Assembly (NCBI GenBank): GCA_023954815.1 | Contig: JAGSHB010000001.1 | Coordinates: forward strand, 62,001 to 126,000 | Direction of reading: 5' to 3' | From: Myxococcales bacterium | GTDB taxonomy: Bacteria; Myxococcota_A; UBA9042 | DNA length: 64,000 nucleotides | Shown here: in pieces, positions 43,586-51,297 of the stretch | How positions within the stretch are numbered: the stretch's first letter is position 1 | Layout: each line of letters starts with the position of its first letter | Program-made: the position numbers and the translations under genes | Notes under the pieces: generated by a model | Databases searched by the model: none | What the model saw: only the letters and a program-made list of their open reading frames with translations | What the model was told of the DNA's origin: nothing

Positions 43586-45541
43586 ATGAGTCGGCGACTA
43601 GCTAGCGGATGGACCCTTTTCTTCATGGTCGCATCGCTGAGCGCCTGCGATACGGAGGACAAGACCCCGGCGACGCAGCCCGCGGCGGAAGTGCCGGTCG
43701 AGGCCGTCAAGAAGCCGCCGCCGCCGCCCGTGAAGGGGCCACCGCTCTCCGCGATCGCTGCCCGAGCGGCCAAGCGGGCAGCCGGGCTGAAAGCGCGTGA
43801 CAAGGCGACGCTCAAGGGCCTACTCAAGAAAGTACGGCATGACGGACCGGTGCTGAAACATCTGTATAAGTCTTCAAAACTGCAACACTACACCGCCGAC
43901 GGCACGTTGTCGGAGTCCGGAGATGCCCTGTTGGCGTTGCTCGCTGACTTGGAGCGCCACGGGGTCGATCGCCGGCCCTATCGCCTCGCAGATATTGACG
44001 CCGCGACCGCAGCCGTGGTCGCCGCTTTTCGCGCTGAGCGGACCGCAGCCGCAAACCTGGGCTCAGACGTAGGTGCGGCCAAGGTCGCCATGGCAGCGGC
44101 AGCGTGGACGCGCGGCGGTCCCGGCGGCGAGATCGTCCTGGTGAAAGCCAGCGGTGGAAAGCTCAGTGGCGCTGCTCGCAAAGGCCTCGGCGATGGACTC
44201 GATAAGGTGATGGACGCGTCCATCAAGGTTCGCCAGGCCATGTGGCGGGCCGACGTGGCCATGAGCGCTGCAGCGGTTCGGTATGTCATCGACTTTACCA
44301 TGGCAAAGCCCGCGCATCCCCACGAGTACATCAGCCCTGGGACGTTGCGGAAAAATGCGGATGCCGAGGCCGAGGCGCTGATCGCGCGGTTTGATGCCCA
44401 CAAGGGTGCCCAAGCCAAGACGATGAAGGCCGCGTGGCCCACTCACCCGCAGTACAAGCGGCTGCTCAAGGCTGTCGATGCGTACAAGCGCTTGGCCGAC
44501 AAAGGAGGGTGGGAGTTGCTCCCGCCACTCGGGCGCAAGAAGATCGAAAAGGGCGGTAAGGGGCCGTTCGTGCTTGCGTTGCGCAAGCGGTTGTTGGCCG
44601 AGGGCTACGAGCTGCCAGCCGACGGCGAGCGCTTCGACAAGCCGGTGCACCACGCGGTGGTCGAGTTTCAGCGTCGCCACCAACTCAAGGAAGATGGCGG
44701 CGTCGGCAAAGGGACCATCGCTGCACTCGACGTGACGGCAGAGCAGCGGGTTCGGCAGTTGAAGCTCGCGCTGACCCGGTGGCGGAGCGCATTGGCGCGT
44801 GATGCGGAAGGGTTCTACGCCCACGTCAACGTCGCCGCCCAGCGGGTGAAGCTGTACGACAAGAACAAGCGTATTCGGGAACATCGGGTGATCGTTGGCA
44901 AGGACAACGACGACATCGACTACGACAAGCGCATCAAGGGCAAGATCAATCGCACCAAGCTGTTTAGCGCCAAAATGAAGCGCATCACCCTCGCGCCCAG
45001 GTGGTACCCGACGCCCCGCGTGATCGATCTGGAGTTGGGGCCAGCGCTCGCCAAAGATCCCGACTACTTCGAAAAGCACGGCTACGTCTCTGAGATGCAG
45101 GCCGACGGCTCAGAGAAGGTCTACCAACGCGCTGGCAAATCCAACCTGCTCGGCGTGGTGAAGTTCCAATTCCCCAATAAACACGCGATCTACATGCACG
45201 ACACCCCCGGCCGTGCGCTGTTTAAGCGGGCGCGCCGGGCTTACTCCCACGGTTGCGTCCGTCTGCACAAACCGAAGCAGCTCGCCTACTACCTGCTCAA
45301 GCGGGATCGCGGTTGGAAGCGTAAGAAGATCGACGAGATCATCAAAAAGCGCGAAGAGAAGATCGTCGGGCTGCGCAAGCACTTCTGGGTCTACATCGAC
45401 TACATCAGCGCAACGGTCGACGATGACGGTACGACCCGGTTTTGGAGCGACATCTACGCCTACGACTTGGCCTATTTTACCGGCCAGCTTCCTGTTCAAG
45501 AGACGGAAGAGTACAAGGCAGCTTCGACCCGTGGTCTGTAG
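43586..45541 (+). CDS. L,D-transpeptidase lipoprotein with peptidoglycan-binding domain
   Basis: L,D-transpeptidases form 3-3 cross-links in peptidoglycan or attach lipoproteins to it. The catalytic motif SHGCVRL holds Cys557 and His555, preceded by the family's IYMHDTPG. A PG_binding_1 domain lies at about residues 325-385 (FVLALRKRLLAEGYELP, then VVEFQRRHQLKEDGGVG). ATG 43586 follows GAGGAGG by 5 nt and opens a lipoprotein signal with lipobox SLSAC, so it is envelope-anchored. The length (651) and layout match the YcbB/LdtD class with a long N-terminal region. The next gene begins 35 bp downstream on the same strand. Confidence 0.93.
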   Translation: MSRRLASGWTLFFMVASLSACDTEDKTPATQPAAEVPVEAVKKPPPPPVKGPPLSAIAARAAKRAAGLKARDKATLKGLLKKVRHDGPVLKHLYKSSKLQHYTADGTLSESGDALLALLADLERHGVDRRPYRLADIDAATAAVVAAFRAERTAAANLGSDVGAAKVAMAAAAWTRGGPGGEIVLVKASGGKLSGAARKGLGDGLDKVMDASIKVRQAMWRADVAMSAAAVRYVIDFTMAKPAHPHEYISPGTLRKNADAEAEALIARFDAHKGAQAKTMKAAWPTHPQYKRLLKAVDAYKRLADKGGWELLPPLGRKKIEKGGKGPFVLALRKRLLAEGYELPADGERFDKPVHHAVVEFQRRHQLKEDGGVGKGTIAALDVTAEQRVRQLKLALTRWRSALARDAEGFYAHVNVAAQRVKLYDKNKRIREHRVIVGKDNDDIDYDKRIKGKINRTKLFSAKMKRITLAPRWYPTPRVIDLELGPALAKDPDYFEKHGYVSEMQADGSEKVYQRAGKSNLLGVVKFQFPNKHAIYMHDTPGRALFKRARRAYSHGCVRLHKPKQLAYYLLKRDRGWKRKKIDEIIKKREEKIVGLRKHFWVYIDYISATVDDDGTTRFWSDIYAYDLAYFTGQLPVQETEEYKAASTRGL

Positions 45542-45576
45542 TGTTGGCGGGCGTGAGCGCGAAGAGAGGGACCCGG

Positions 45577-45816
45577 ATGGGCGGCGATGAGCAGCGCGAT
45601 GAACCCAACACCGCAAGCGGCGACGCCGACGTGACGCGGGAAGCTGATTTGGGCACGGAGACCCTGGCAAATCAGTACGAGATTCGAATTCTGGCGGATG
45701 GACGCGTCGTCTTTGGCGACCTCCCTCAGGGGCTTTTGGAAGTGGCGCGAGTTGTGGCAGGGTCCGAACCCGGGCCGCAGACTGTGGTGCCGGAGAGCGA
45801 GAACCACGACGAATGA
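45577..45816 (+). CDS. Small protein of unknown function coupled to the kinase gene
   Basis: The 79-residue product begins at ATG 45577, 7 nt after GAGAGGG. Its acidic N-terminus is followed by the compact block YEIRILADGRVVFGDLPQGL, which looks like a small beta fold. There is no signal or Cys. The stop overlaps the kinase ATG by 4 nt (ATGA), which is the main support for it being real. It is 35 bp downstream of the transpeptidase gene. Function is unknown; a kinase partner or substrate is possible by context. Confidence 0.7.
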   Translation: MGGDEQRDEPNTASGDADVTREADLGTETLANQYEIRILADGRVVFGDLPQGLLEVARVVAGSEPGPQTVVPESENHDE

Positions 45817-47621
45817 ATCGCCTCTGTCCCATGTGTGGCAACAAGACGGAACAAGCGCGTTGCCCGAAAGACGGCACCGCGACGCTGGTCTTAGCCCAAA
45901 ACCCAGACAGCCGACTCTCTGAAGGTACTGAGATCAATGGCCGATATCGCATCGGGCAGGCGATCGGGCAGGGCGGTTTTGGTGCCGTCTATCGGGCGAC
46001 CAGCTTGGCGACCGGCCAGACGATGGCGGTCAAAGTCCTGGGGATTTCGCTCGACAGCGACGAGTCTGAGCTGATTCAGCGCTTTTTTGCTGAAGCTCAG
46101 ATCACCGCCAGCTTGAAGCATCCCAATACGATTCGCGTGTTTGACTTCGGCCAGACCGAGGGCGGCGCGCTCTACATCGCCATGGAGCTGCTCAGCGGCC
46201 AGGACCTCAACGAACTGCTGCGCGAGCGCCGGCACGCAGGTACCGCGTTGACCCAGGCGGAGACGTCTCGCATCGCCGCCCAGTCCCTGCGCAGCCTCAC
46301 CGAAGCCCATATGAGTGGTCTGGTGCACCGGGATCTCAAACCGCACAACATCTTTCTCAACGATGTGCCGGGCGACGATCCGATCGTGAAAGTCCTGGAT
46401 TTCGGCATCGCCAAGCGCTTGGGATCCAATCTGACGGGCACGGGGCAGGCCTTTGGCACGCCCAACTACATGAGCCCGGAACAGGCGCAGAATCGACCGA
46501 TCGACGCCCGCAGCGATCTCTACTCTCTCGGTGTGGTGCTGTATCAATGCGTGGCCGGCGCTTGCCCCTTCGAAGGGGACAATCCGTTGGCGGTGCTGTT
46601 GTCGCACGTCACCGACAAGCCAGAAGATCTGTACGCGCGCGCCAAACATCCCGTGAGCCGGGAATTTGCTGCCGTGATCGAGCGGTCGCTGGCCAAAGAC
46701 CCGAACGATCGTTTTGCAGACGCCATCGAGATGCGCCGCGCCCTGGAGGGCTGTCCACCGGCGCCGTCCGAAGCGCAGTGGAAAAGCGGTGAGGCTGAAC
46801 CGCAGCCCGCCGATCCGAGCGGTACGCCCGATGCGCCCGTCGATGACCGCACTGCCGCATACGCGCCGATTGCGGTGGGCGATGGGCCTGTCCATGTCGT
46901 GCCGCCGAAGAACGCCACGCCCGCGGCTGAGCCCGAGGGTGGCTCGGGCTATACACAGGCCTTTCTCGACCGTGGATTAGCCGACGAGGTCGCTGCCGTC
47001 CTCTCAGCAAAATCGGCAGGCGAGTCCACCGGAGAACAAGACGAACCGCTGCCAAAACCCCGGTCTGCCGCCTGGATGGCGCTGCCGCTGCTGTTGTTGG
47101 CCGCTGGCGCTGGGCTCTGGTTCTTTCTCGGTGGTACGTCATCGCAGGCCAATGTAGCCGTGGCTTCCGACGCTGGATTGTCCACCGACGCAAGCGCTGC
47201 TGTGACGGGAGTTGACGCGGGTCAGCCCCCAGACGCGGGGGCTTCCCTTGCTGCCGATTCAGTTGGGCAGGACGCGGCACAGGCATTGGACGCATCCGGC
47301 GACACGCAGGTAGCGTCGCTGACGACCATCGCCTTGAAGACGCAGCCACCTGGGGCCCAGGTGCGTATCGACGGAAAGGTCGTCGGCAAGACGCCGCTGC
47401 CACTGCAGCTGGCGAACGACGGGACGCTGCGCGCGACCCTCAGCCGCGCTGGTTACCGCGACAAAGAGGTGGTGCTGGTCAAATCAGATGCGCCGGCGCG
47501 TACGGTGAGCTTGACGAAAGTTCCGAGAGTACGGAAGCCGCGACCTGTGAAGCGCCCCAAGCCTCCACCACGCAAGGTCAGGCCCCCCAAGGTCAAGAGC
47601 GCCCTCGAGGAGCGCCTGTAG
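45813..47621 (+). CDS. Membrane Ser/Thr protein kinase with zinc ribbon and PEGA domain
   Basis: A zinc ribbon (CPMCGNK, CPKDG) opens the protein. The Hanks-type kinase domain follows, with IGQGGFGAVYRA (ATP loop, about residues 50-61), MAVKVL (Lys), HRDLKPHN (catalytic loop, near 172), LDFGIAK and GTPNYMSPEQ. A disordered linker leads to one membrane helix (about 419-440, LPLLLLAAGAGLWFFL), then a DAG-rich extracytoplasmic linker and a PEGA domain (PPGAQVRIDGKVVGKTPLPL). The tail is Pro/Lys/Arg-rich. This layout is common in myxobacteria. Sensing through PEGA at the cell wall is inference, supported by the upstream L,D-transpeptidase gene. Length is 602 residues. Confidence 0.95.
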   Translation: MNRLCPMCGNKTEQARCPKDGTATLVLAQNPDSRLSEGTEINGRYRIGQAIGQGGFGAVYRATSLATGQTMAVKVLGISLDSDESELIQRFFAEAQITASLKHPNTIRVFDFGQTEGGALYIAMELLSGQDLNELLRERRHAGTALTQAETSRIAAQSLRSLTEAHMSGLVHRDLKPHNIFLNDVPGDDPIVKVLDFGIAKRLGSNLTGTGQAFGTPNYMSPEQAQNRPIDARSDLYSLGVVLYQCVAGACPFEGDNPLAVLLSHVTDKPEDLYARAKHPVSREFAAVIERSLAKDPNDRFADAIEMRRALEGCPPAPSEAQWKSGEAEPQPADPSGTPDAPVDDRTAAYAPIAVGDGPVHVVPPKNATPAAEPEGGSGYTQAFLDRGLADEVAAVLSAKSAGESTGEQDEPLPKPRSAAWMALPLLLLAAGAGLWFFLGGTSSQANVAVASDAGLSTDASAAVTGVDAGQPPDAGASLAADSVGQDAAQALDASGDTQVASLTTIALKTQPPGAQVRIDGKVVGKTPLPLQLANDGTLRATLSRAGYRDKEVVLVKSDAPARTVSLTKVPRVRKPRPVKRPKPPPRKVRPPKVKSALEERL

Positions 47622-47667
47622 TCTCATCGCCACGATTGTCCGTTCCACAACCCCGCTGGAGTCCAGC

Positions 47668-48417
47668 TTGTCCCCACGCAGCCCGGTTCTCAATTCGCTC
47701 TCGCTCGTGATCCCGGCCTACAACGAGGCCGATCGCTTGCCGCAAAGCTTGCGGCACATCCTCGCCTGGATGGATGACACAGAGGTGAAGGGTGAAGTGA
47801 TCGTCGTCGATGACGGCTCCACAGACGCCACAGCGGACCTCGCTGAAGAGATCGCCGCTTCCGATCCGCGGGTCAGCGTGATTCGGCAGCCGGGCAACCG
47901 TGGAAAAGGCGCCGCGGTCAGACGTGGAGTCGAAGTCTCACGAGAGGCTTGGATCTTGTTTTCAGACGCTGACCTGTCGACGCCGATTGAAGACGTAGTG
48001 CGGTTAGCTAAAGTCTCCGACACTGGCATCGAAGTGGTCATTGGCTCACGGGACGTCAGCGACAGCCAGATCGAGGAACACCAACCCTGGTACCGAGAGG
48101 CCATGGGGCGGACGTTTAACCGGATTGTTCAGACGTTCGCCGTGCCGGGCATCAAGGACACGCAGTGCGGCTTCAAGTTGTTCTCGCGCGAGGCTGCTCG
48201 GCGGTGCTTTGGCCACATGACCATCGAGCGGTTTGCTTTTGACGTGGAAGTGCTGTTTTTGGCGCGCCGCTTCGGTTACGAGATCGCTGAGGTCGGTGTG
48301 CGCTGGCGCAACGACGATCGTTCGACAGTGGACCCGCTGCGCGATGCGACGCGAATGTTCTCCGACGTGATGCGTATTCGGCTGCGCCATCGCGGGCTGT
48401 CGCCCGACGCTCCCTGA
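47668..48417 (+). CDS. Family 2 glycosyltransferase (polyprenyl-phosphate sugar transferase type)
   Basis: The 249-residue protein has the GT-A signature LSLVIPAYNEADRLP, VIVVDDGSTDAT and the metal-binding FSDADLSTP. The later GIKDTQCGFKLF and FDVEVLFLARRFGYEIAEV match dolichyl- or polyprenyl-phosphate glucosyl/mannosyltransferases of the ALG5/DPM1 group. No membrane helix is present. The likely start is TTG 47668 with TGGAG 8 nt upstream; no ATG fits better. It probably makes a lipid-linked sugar donor for glycan or protein glycosylation. It lies 46 bp after the kinase gene on the same strand. Confidence 0.92.
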   Translation: MSPRSPVLNSLSLVIPAYNEADRLPQSLRHILAWMDDTEVKGEVIVVDDGSTDATADLAEEIAASDPRVSVIRQPGNRGKGAAVRRGVEVSREAWILFSDADLSTPIEDVVRLAKVSDTGIEVVIGSRDVSDSQIEEHQPWYREAMGRTFNRIVQTFAVPGIKDTQCGFKLFSREAARRCFGHMTIERFAFDVEVLFLARRFGYEIAEVGVRWRNDDRSTVDPLRDATRMFSDVMRIRLRHRGLSPDAP

Positions 48418-48492
48418 GGTGGCGCCTAGCCTGACTCCAGCGCTCGTGTTCATGGGGTTTTATACGGATCGCCGAATCAAGTGCGATTCGTA

Positions 48493-49941
48493 CTAGCGCG
48501 AAGTTTCCGTTACAGGATGGGCAGGGGCCAACGCTCGCGGGCGACTCGGCGAGCGTCTACTGTTTTTCGTCTTTTTTGCGTCGCGCTTGGCAGCGGAAGG
48601 CGCCTTCCCATCGGCCATGTGCAGTACGCAGGACGTCTCGTTGCAGCGTGCGACAGGTAGCGCCAGATGCCAGCCAGATGCCACAGGGCCCAGCGGCGGT
48701 TGCCGGACGACGACGAAGTCTGCGGCGAACGCATCCCAGTCCGCGCTCTTGCCGGAGACCACGCCGAGGCGCTTGAGGGCCTTGATGAGGGGTCGCGCTC
48801 CGAACCGGTCTGGAAACAGGTTCGCGGGGGCGCCTAGGGCGGCCATCAGCTCGACATCGTCTGACCGAAGGACCAGTGGGGTGACAGCTGTACTATCTCC
48901 CACCGAGGAGAGCGCCGCGCCCAGTGTACTGCGCGGGTCTGGCCGGTGTGTGCGGTCCACCCAGCCGCAGAGTAGGAGCACCGCAGCAAGCGCCGCAGCG
49001 GTCGCTCGGTTGGGTCCATTGAGCCAGCGAACAGCTTCGCCGAGGCCGCCGGCGATGAGAAGTGGCGCAATGAGGGTGCTAGTGGAAATCGGGAAGGTGC
49101 CCAGCGTCAGCCCACATACAAGCCACCACACCGCGCCCGCGGCGATTGGACCACGAGCGGGGGCCCAGCGCACCGCCAACAATGCGGGTACGACGGGAAT
49201 CGTCAGCAGGACGGAGAGCAGGCCGCCGATGGCCTTGGTGTCTTGCATACCGCCCAGCACGACGATCGGCGCGGGCTTCCGCAACGCGCCGATCGTGGCG
49301 TTCCACCAGTTCAGGAGATTGTCGCCGGGAAATGCGACCACGATGGCAGCACCGGCCAGGGCGACGCCCGCAAACCAACTGAGCGCAATCGGTCGGGAAG
49401 CGACGCCAGGCGCAGGCGAGGGCCGGGGAAACAAGGCGCCGACAACAGCCAGCCCCATAGCGCCGGGCAGGCCTAACGGAGACACCAGTGCAGCGAGCAG
49501 CAACCCGAACCCGAGCAATAGGGATCCACCGATGGCGTGGCGCTCGGCCAGGTGGCCCGACAAAAGGACGGTGAGAGTCGCCAGGAGCAGGGCGACTTCG
49601 ATACCGACGGTGCAGAGGCTGTCTGGCGCGATGAGCAACACCAGCAGTGCAGCAAGCCACGACAGCCGTTTCGCCCCGCAAAAGTAGGCTACAAGCACCA
49701 ATCCAGCTGCGTTGAGTACGCCCATTGTCGCCCAGACCACTTGGATCTTGAGTGCCGCGCCGTCGCCCTTGAGCACCCGGCCGACGGTCCGCAGTGCGCC
49801 GCCGCCACCACCTGCGCCGTCGAGCAAGGTCGCCGCGGACGCGCTCCAGGACGGAGAGAGCAGCCAGAGTGCGAGCACCGCTAGGCCGGAGCCTATAGCC
49901 GCGAATAGGACCGACCGAGGGCGTGGCTGTTCACCGACCAC
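48493..49941 (-). CDS. Polytopic membrane protein of unknown function
   Basis: The 482-residue product has about 10 to 12 membrane helices over the first 340 residues (for example VLFAAIGSGLAVLALWLL, LAALLVLLIAP, LSWFAGVALAGAAIVVAF). A soluble C-terminal part with ADFVVVRQPPLGPV follows. The last 40 residues are basic. The helix layout resembles GT-C-type glycosyltransferases but no catalytic Asp motif could be named. GTG 49941 follows GGAGG by 6 nt and overlaps the upstream gene by 11 nt. It may work with the lipid-linked sugar transferase that lies convergent at 47668; this is inference. Confidence 0.72.
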   Translation of the reverse strand: MVGEQPRPRSVLFAAIGSGLAVLALWLLSPSWSASAATLLDGAGGGGGALRTVGRVLKGDGAALKIQVVWATMGVLNAAGLVLVAYFCGAKRLSWLAALLVLLIAPDSLCTVGIEVALLLATLTVLLSGHLAERHAIGGSLLLGFGLLLAALVSPLGLPGAMGLAVVGALFPRPSPAPGVASRPIALSWFAGVALAGAAIVVAFPGDNLLNWWNATIGALRKPAPIVVLGGMQDTKAIGGLLSVLLTIPVVPALLAVRWAPARGPIAAGAVWWLVCGLTLGTFPISTSTLIAPLLIAGGLGEAVRWLNGPNRATAAALAAVLLLCGWVDRTHRPDPRSTLGAALSSVGDSTAVTPLVLRSDDVELMAALGAPANLFPDRFGARPLIKALKRLGVVSGKSADWDAFAADFVVVRQPPLGPVASGWHLALPVARCNETSCVLHMADGKAPSAAKRDAKKTKNSRRSPSRPRALAPAHPVTETSR

Positions 49942-50632
49942 GGGCTGCCTCCGGTGCGCGCTTCATCTTGCGCTCTGTGGCCGATCCACCACGCGTCTTG
50001 CCTCGCGCCCCTCTCCGCGACGTAACTTGTCGCTTTCCGGTCATCCAAACCTGCGCGCAGGCCATGCGCCAACGGTTGTTGGACGCGGCGAATTCGACCG
50101 TCAGCGACGCGGTACGGGGGCCGGGTTTGATGTCGGCGCTGTCCTCACCAGGGCGCCATTCGTCATTGACCGACGTGCTCAACAGCAGCTCATCGTTCAA
50201 GTTCACTCGCAGGCTGACCGCCTTGCCGCCGCCCGAACCGGTCAGCAGCGCGATCTTCGCGTGCGCCTTCGCTCCGACCGGCACCCTGTCCCACCGCAGC
50301 ACCGTCGGTTTGTTATCGGCCTGCGGATGAACCCAGAGACAGCGCATGCCCTCGCCAGATCCGCGCCCAGCGTAGGGCCCAACGAAAGCCCACGCAGCCT
50401 TGCCACAGCGGAAACGCCCGGGATTCGGGAGCCATTGGCACGGGGCTGCGGCCTTGCCCCGCCCGACGACAGCCATGGCTTTGGGGAGGGCGTCAAGCAC
50501 GTCGAACGTGGTGTCTGGCTGCGGCGTTGGCGGGGCAGCGCTCAGGGTGTTCGTGGCGCCCACGGCCCCGTAGATCGCGAGGCCTGCCAAGACGATCCAC
50601 ACATAGATCCGATGCTGGCGACCCGCGTCCAT
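49931..50632 (-). CDS. Signal-anchored protein of unknown function
   Basis: One N-terminal helix (YVWIVLAGLAIYGAVGA) leads an extracytoplasmic domain of about 170 residues. It includes FRCGKAAWAFVGPYAGRG, MRCLWVHP, KIALLTGSGGGKAVSLRVNL and RWRMACAQVWMTG, a beta-rich pattern with four Cys that could be a carbohydrate-binding jelly roll. The last 30 residues are Arg/Lys-rich. It begins the two-gene operon with the polytopic membrane protein. No family is recognised. Confidence 0.7.
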   Translation of the reverse strand: MDAGRQHRIYVWIVLAGLAIYGAVGATNTLSAAPPTPQPDTTFDVLDALPKAMAVVGRGKAAAPCQWLPNPGRFRCGKAAWAFVGPYAGRGSGEGMRCLWVHPQADNKPTVLRWDRVPVGAKAHAKIALLTGSGGGKAVSLRVNLNDELLLSTSVNDEWRPGEDSADIKPGPRTASLTVEFAASNNRWRMACAQVWMTGKRQVTSRRGARGKTRGGSATERKMKRAPEAARGR

Positions 50633-51297
50633 TCCCTAGTGCCCCTCCCACCCACCCTGGCGGTACGAAGGTCCTGTGGTAGCCCACCCCCCTGGCAGTG
50701 GCAAGGTTCGACTGACGGGCCCCGGGCTATTGTCACGACAAACATTGACCAATCTGAGTGGATTCGGTATAGCCCCCGCGCGTTTCCGAGTCGGAGGTAC
50801 ATCGCAGATTCACAGCGGCGACCAGCAAGTTCGCTCACCTGATCTGCTCCCTCCCTACTAGCCCCAGTTTGGATCGCGGGTCGCGCCCAGGGGGCAAACG
50901 CAGTCGACACAAGTCGACATTTACCCCGGAATTTCAAGCTCCGGGGACCGGACAAACGGTGAAGCAACCGATCGAACAGCCCCGGCAGGAATCAGCGCTA
51001 AATAGCGCCGGCCGGGCTGTGTTCACGACGATGCACGATAGGGTTCATAGCCCACGGCGACCAGTGTCTGTAGTCAGGCCCTCGCCCAGTCAGCATCCGA
51101 TCAGTCAGCAATTGATCACAATGAACAGCACCCTGCAGCCCATTGGGCTCCTATCATCAGCGTCGGCACATCGCCGGCTTGCGAGCTGTGGTGCGTTGCG
51201 ATCCCGTTCTGGTTCCCGCCAACTCTTACTGGGCAACAGCCCATAACGAGCCTGTAATTTCGGCATCGGGTCGCGCAGTTGCGACCAGGAGTCGGAC
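50633..51297. other. Long intergenic region and RNase E leader
   Basis: This 665-bp stretch has no convincing gene; a 125-codon plus-strand frame at 50869-51246 looks non-coding (low complexity, no ribosome site). From the promoter at 50745-50773 it would form a leader of about 520 nt before the RNase E/G start at 51298. Long leaders are known for E. coli rne, where they mediate autoregulation, so a similar role here is plausible. No specific fold was identified. Confidence 0.55.
50745..50773 (+). promoter_or_regulatory. Promoter of the RNase E/G gene
   Basis: TTGACC (50745-50750) and TATAGC (50768-50773) are separated by exactly 17 nt. Initiation near 50780 would give a leader of about 520 nt. 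The minus-strand gene at 50632 is read away from it. Confidence 0.5.

Noticed and set aside
50869-51246. 125-codon plus-strand frame upstream of RNase E
   Set aside because: No ribosome site, no domain, Ser/Arg/Pro-rich composition; better seen as leader RNA.
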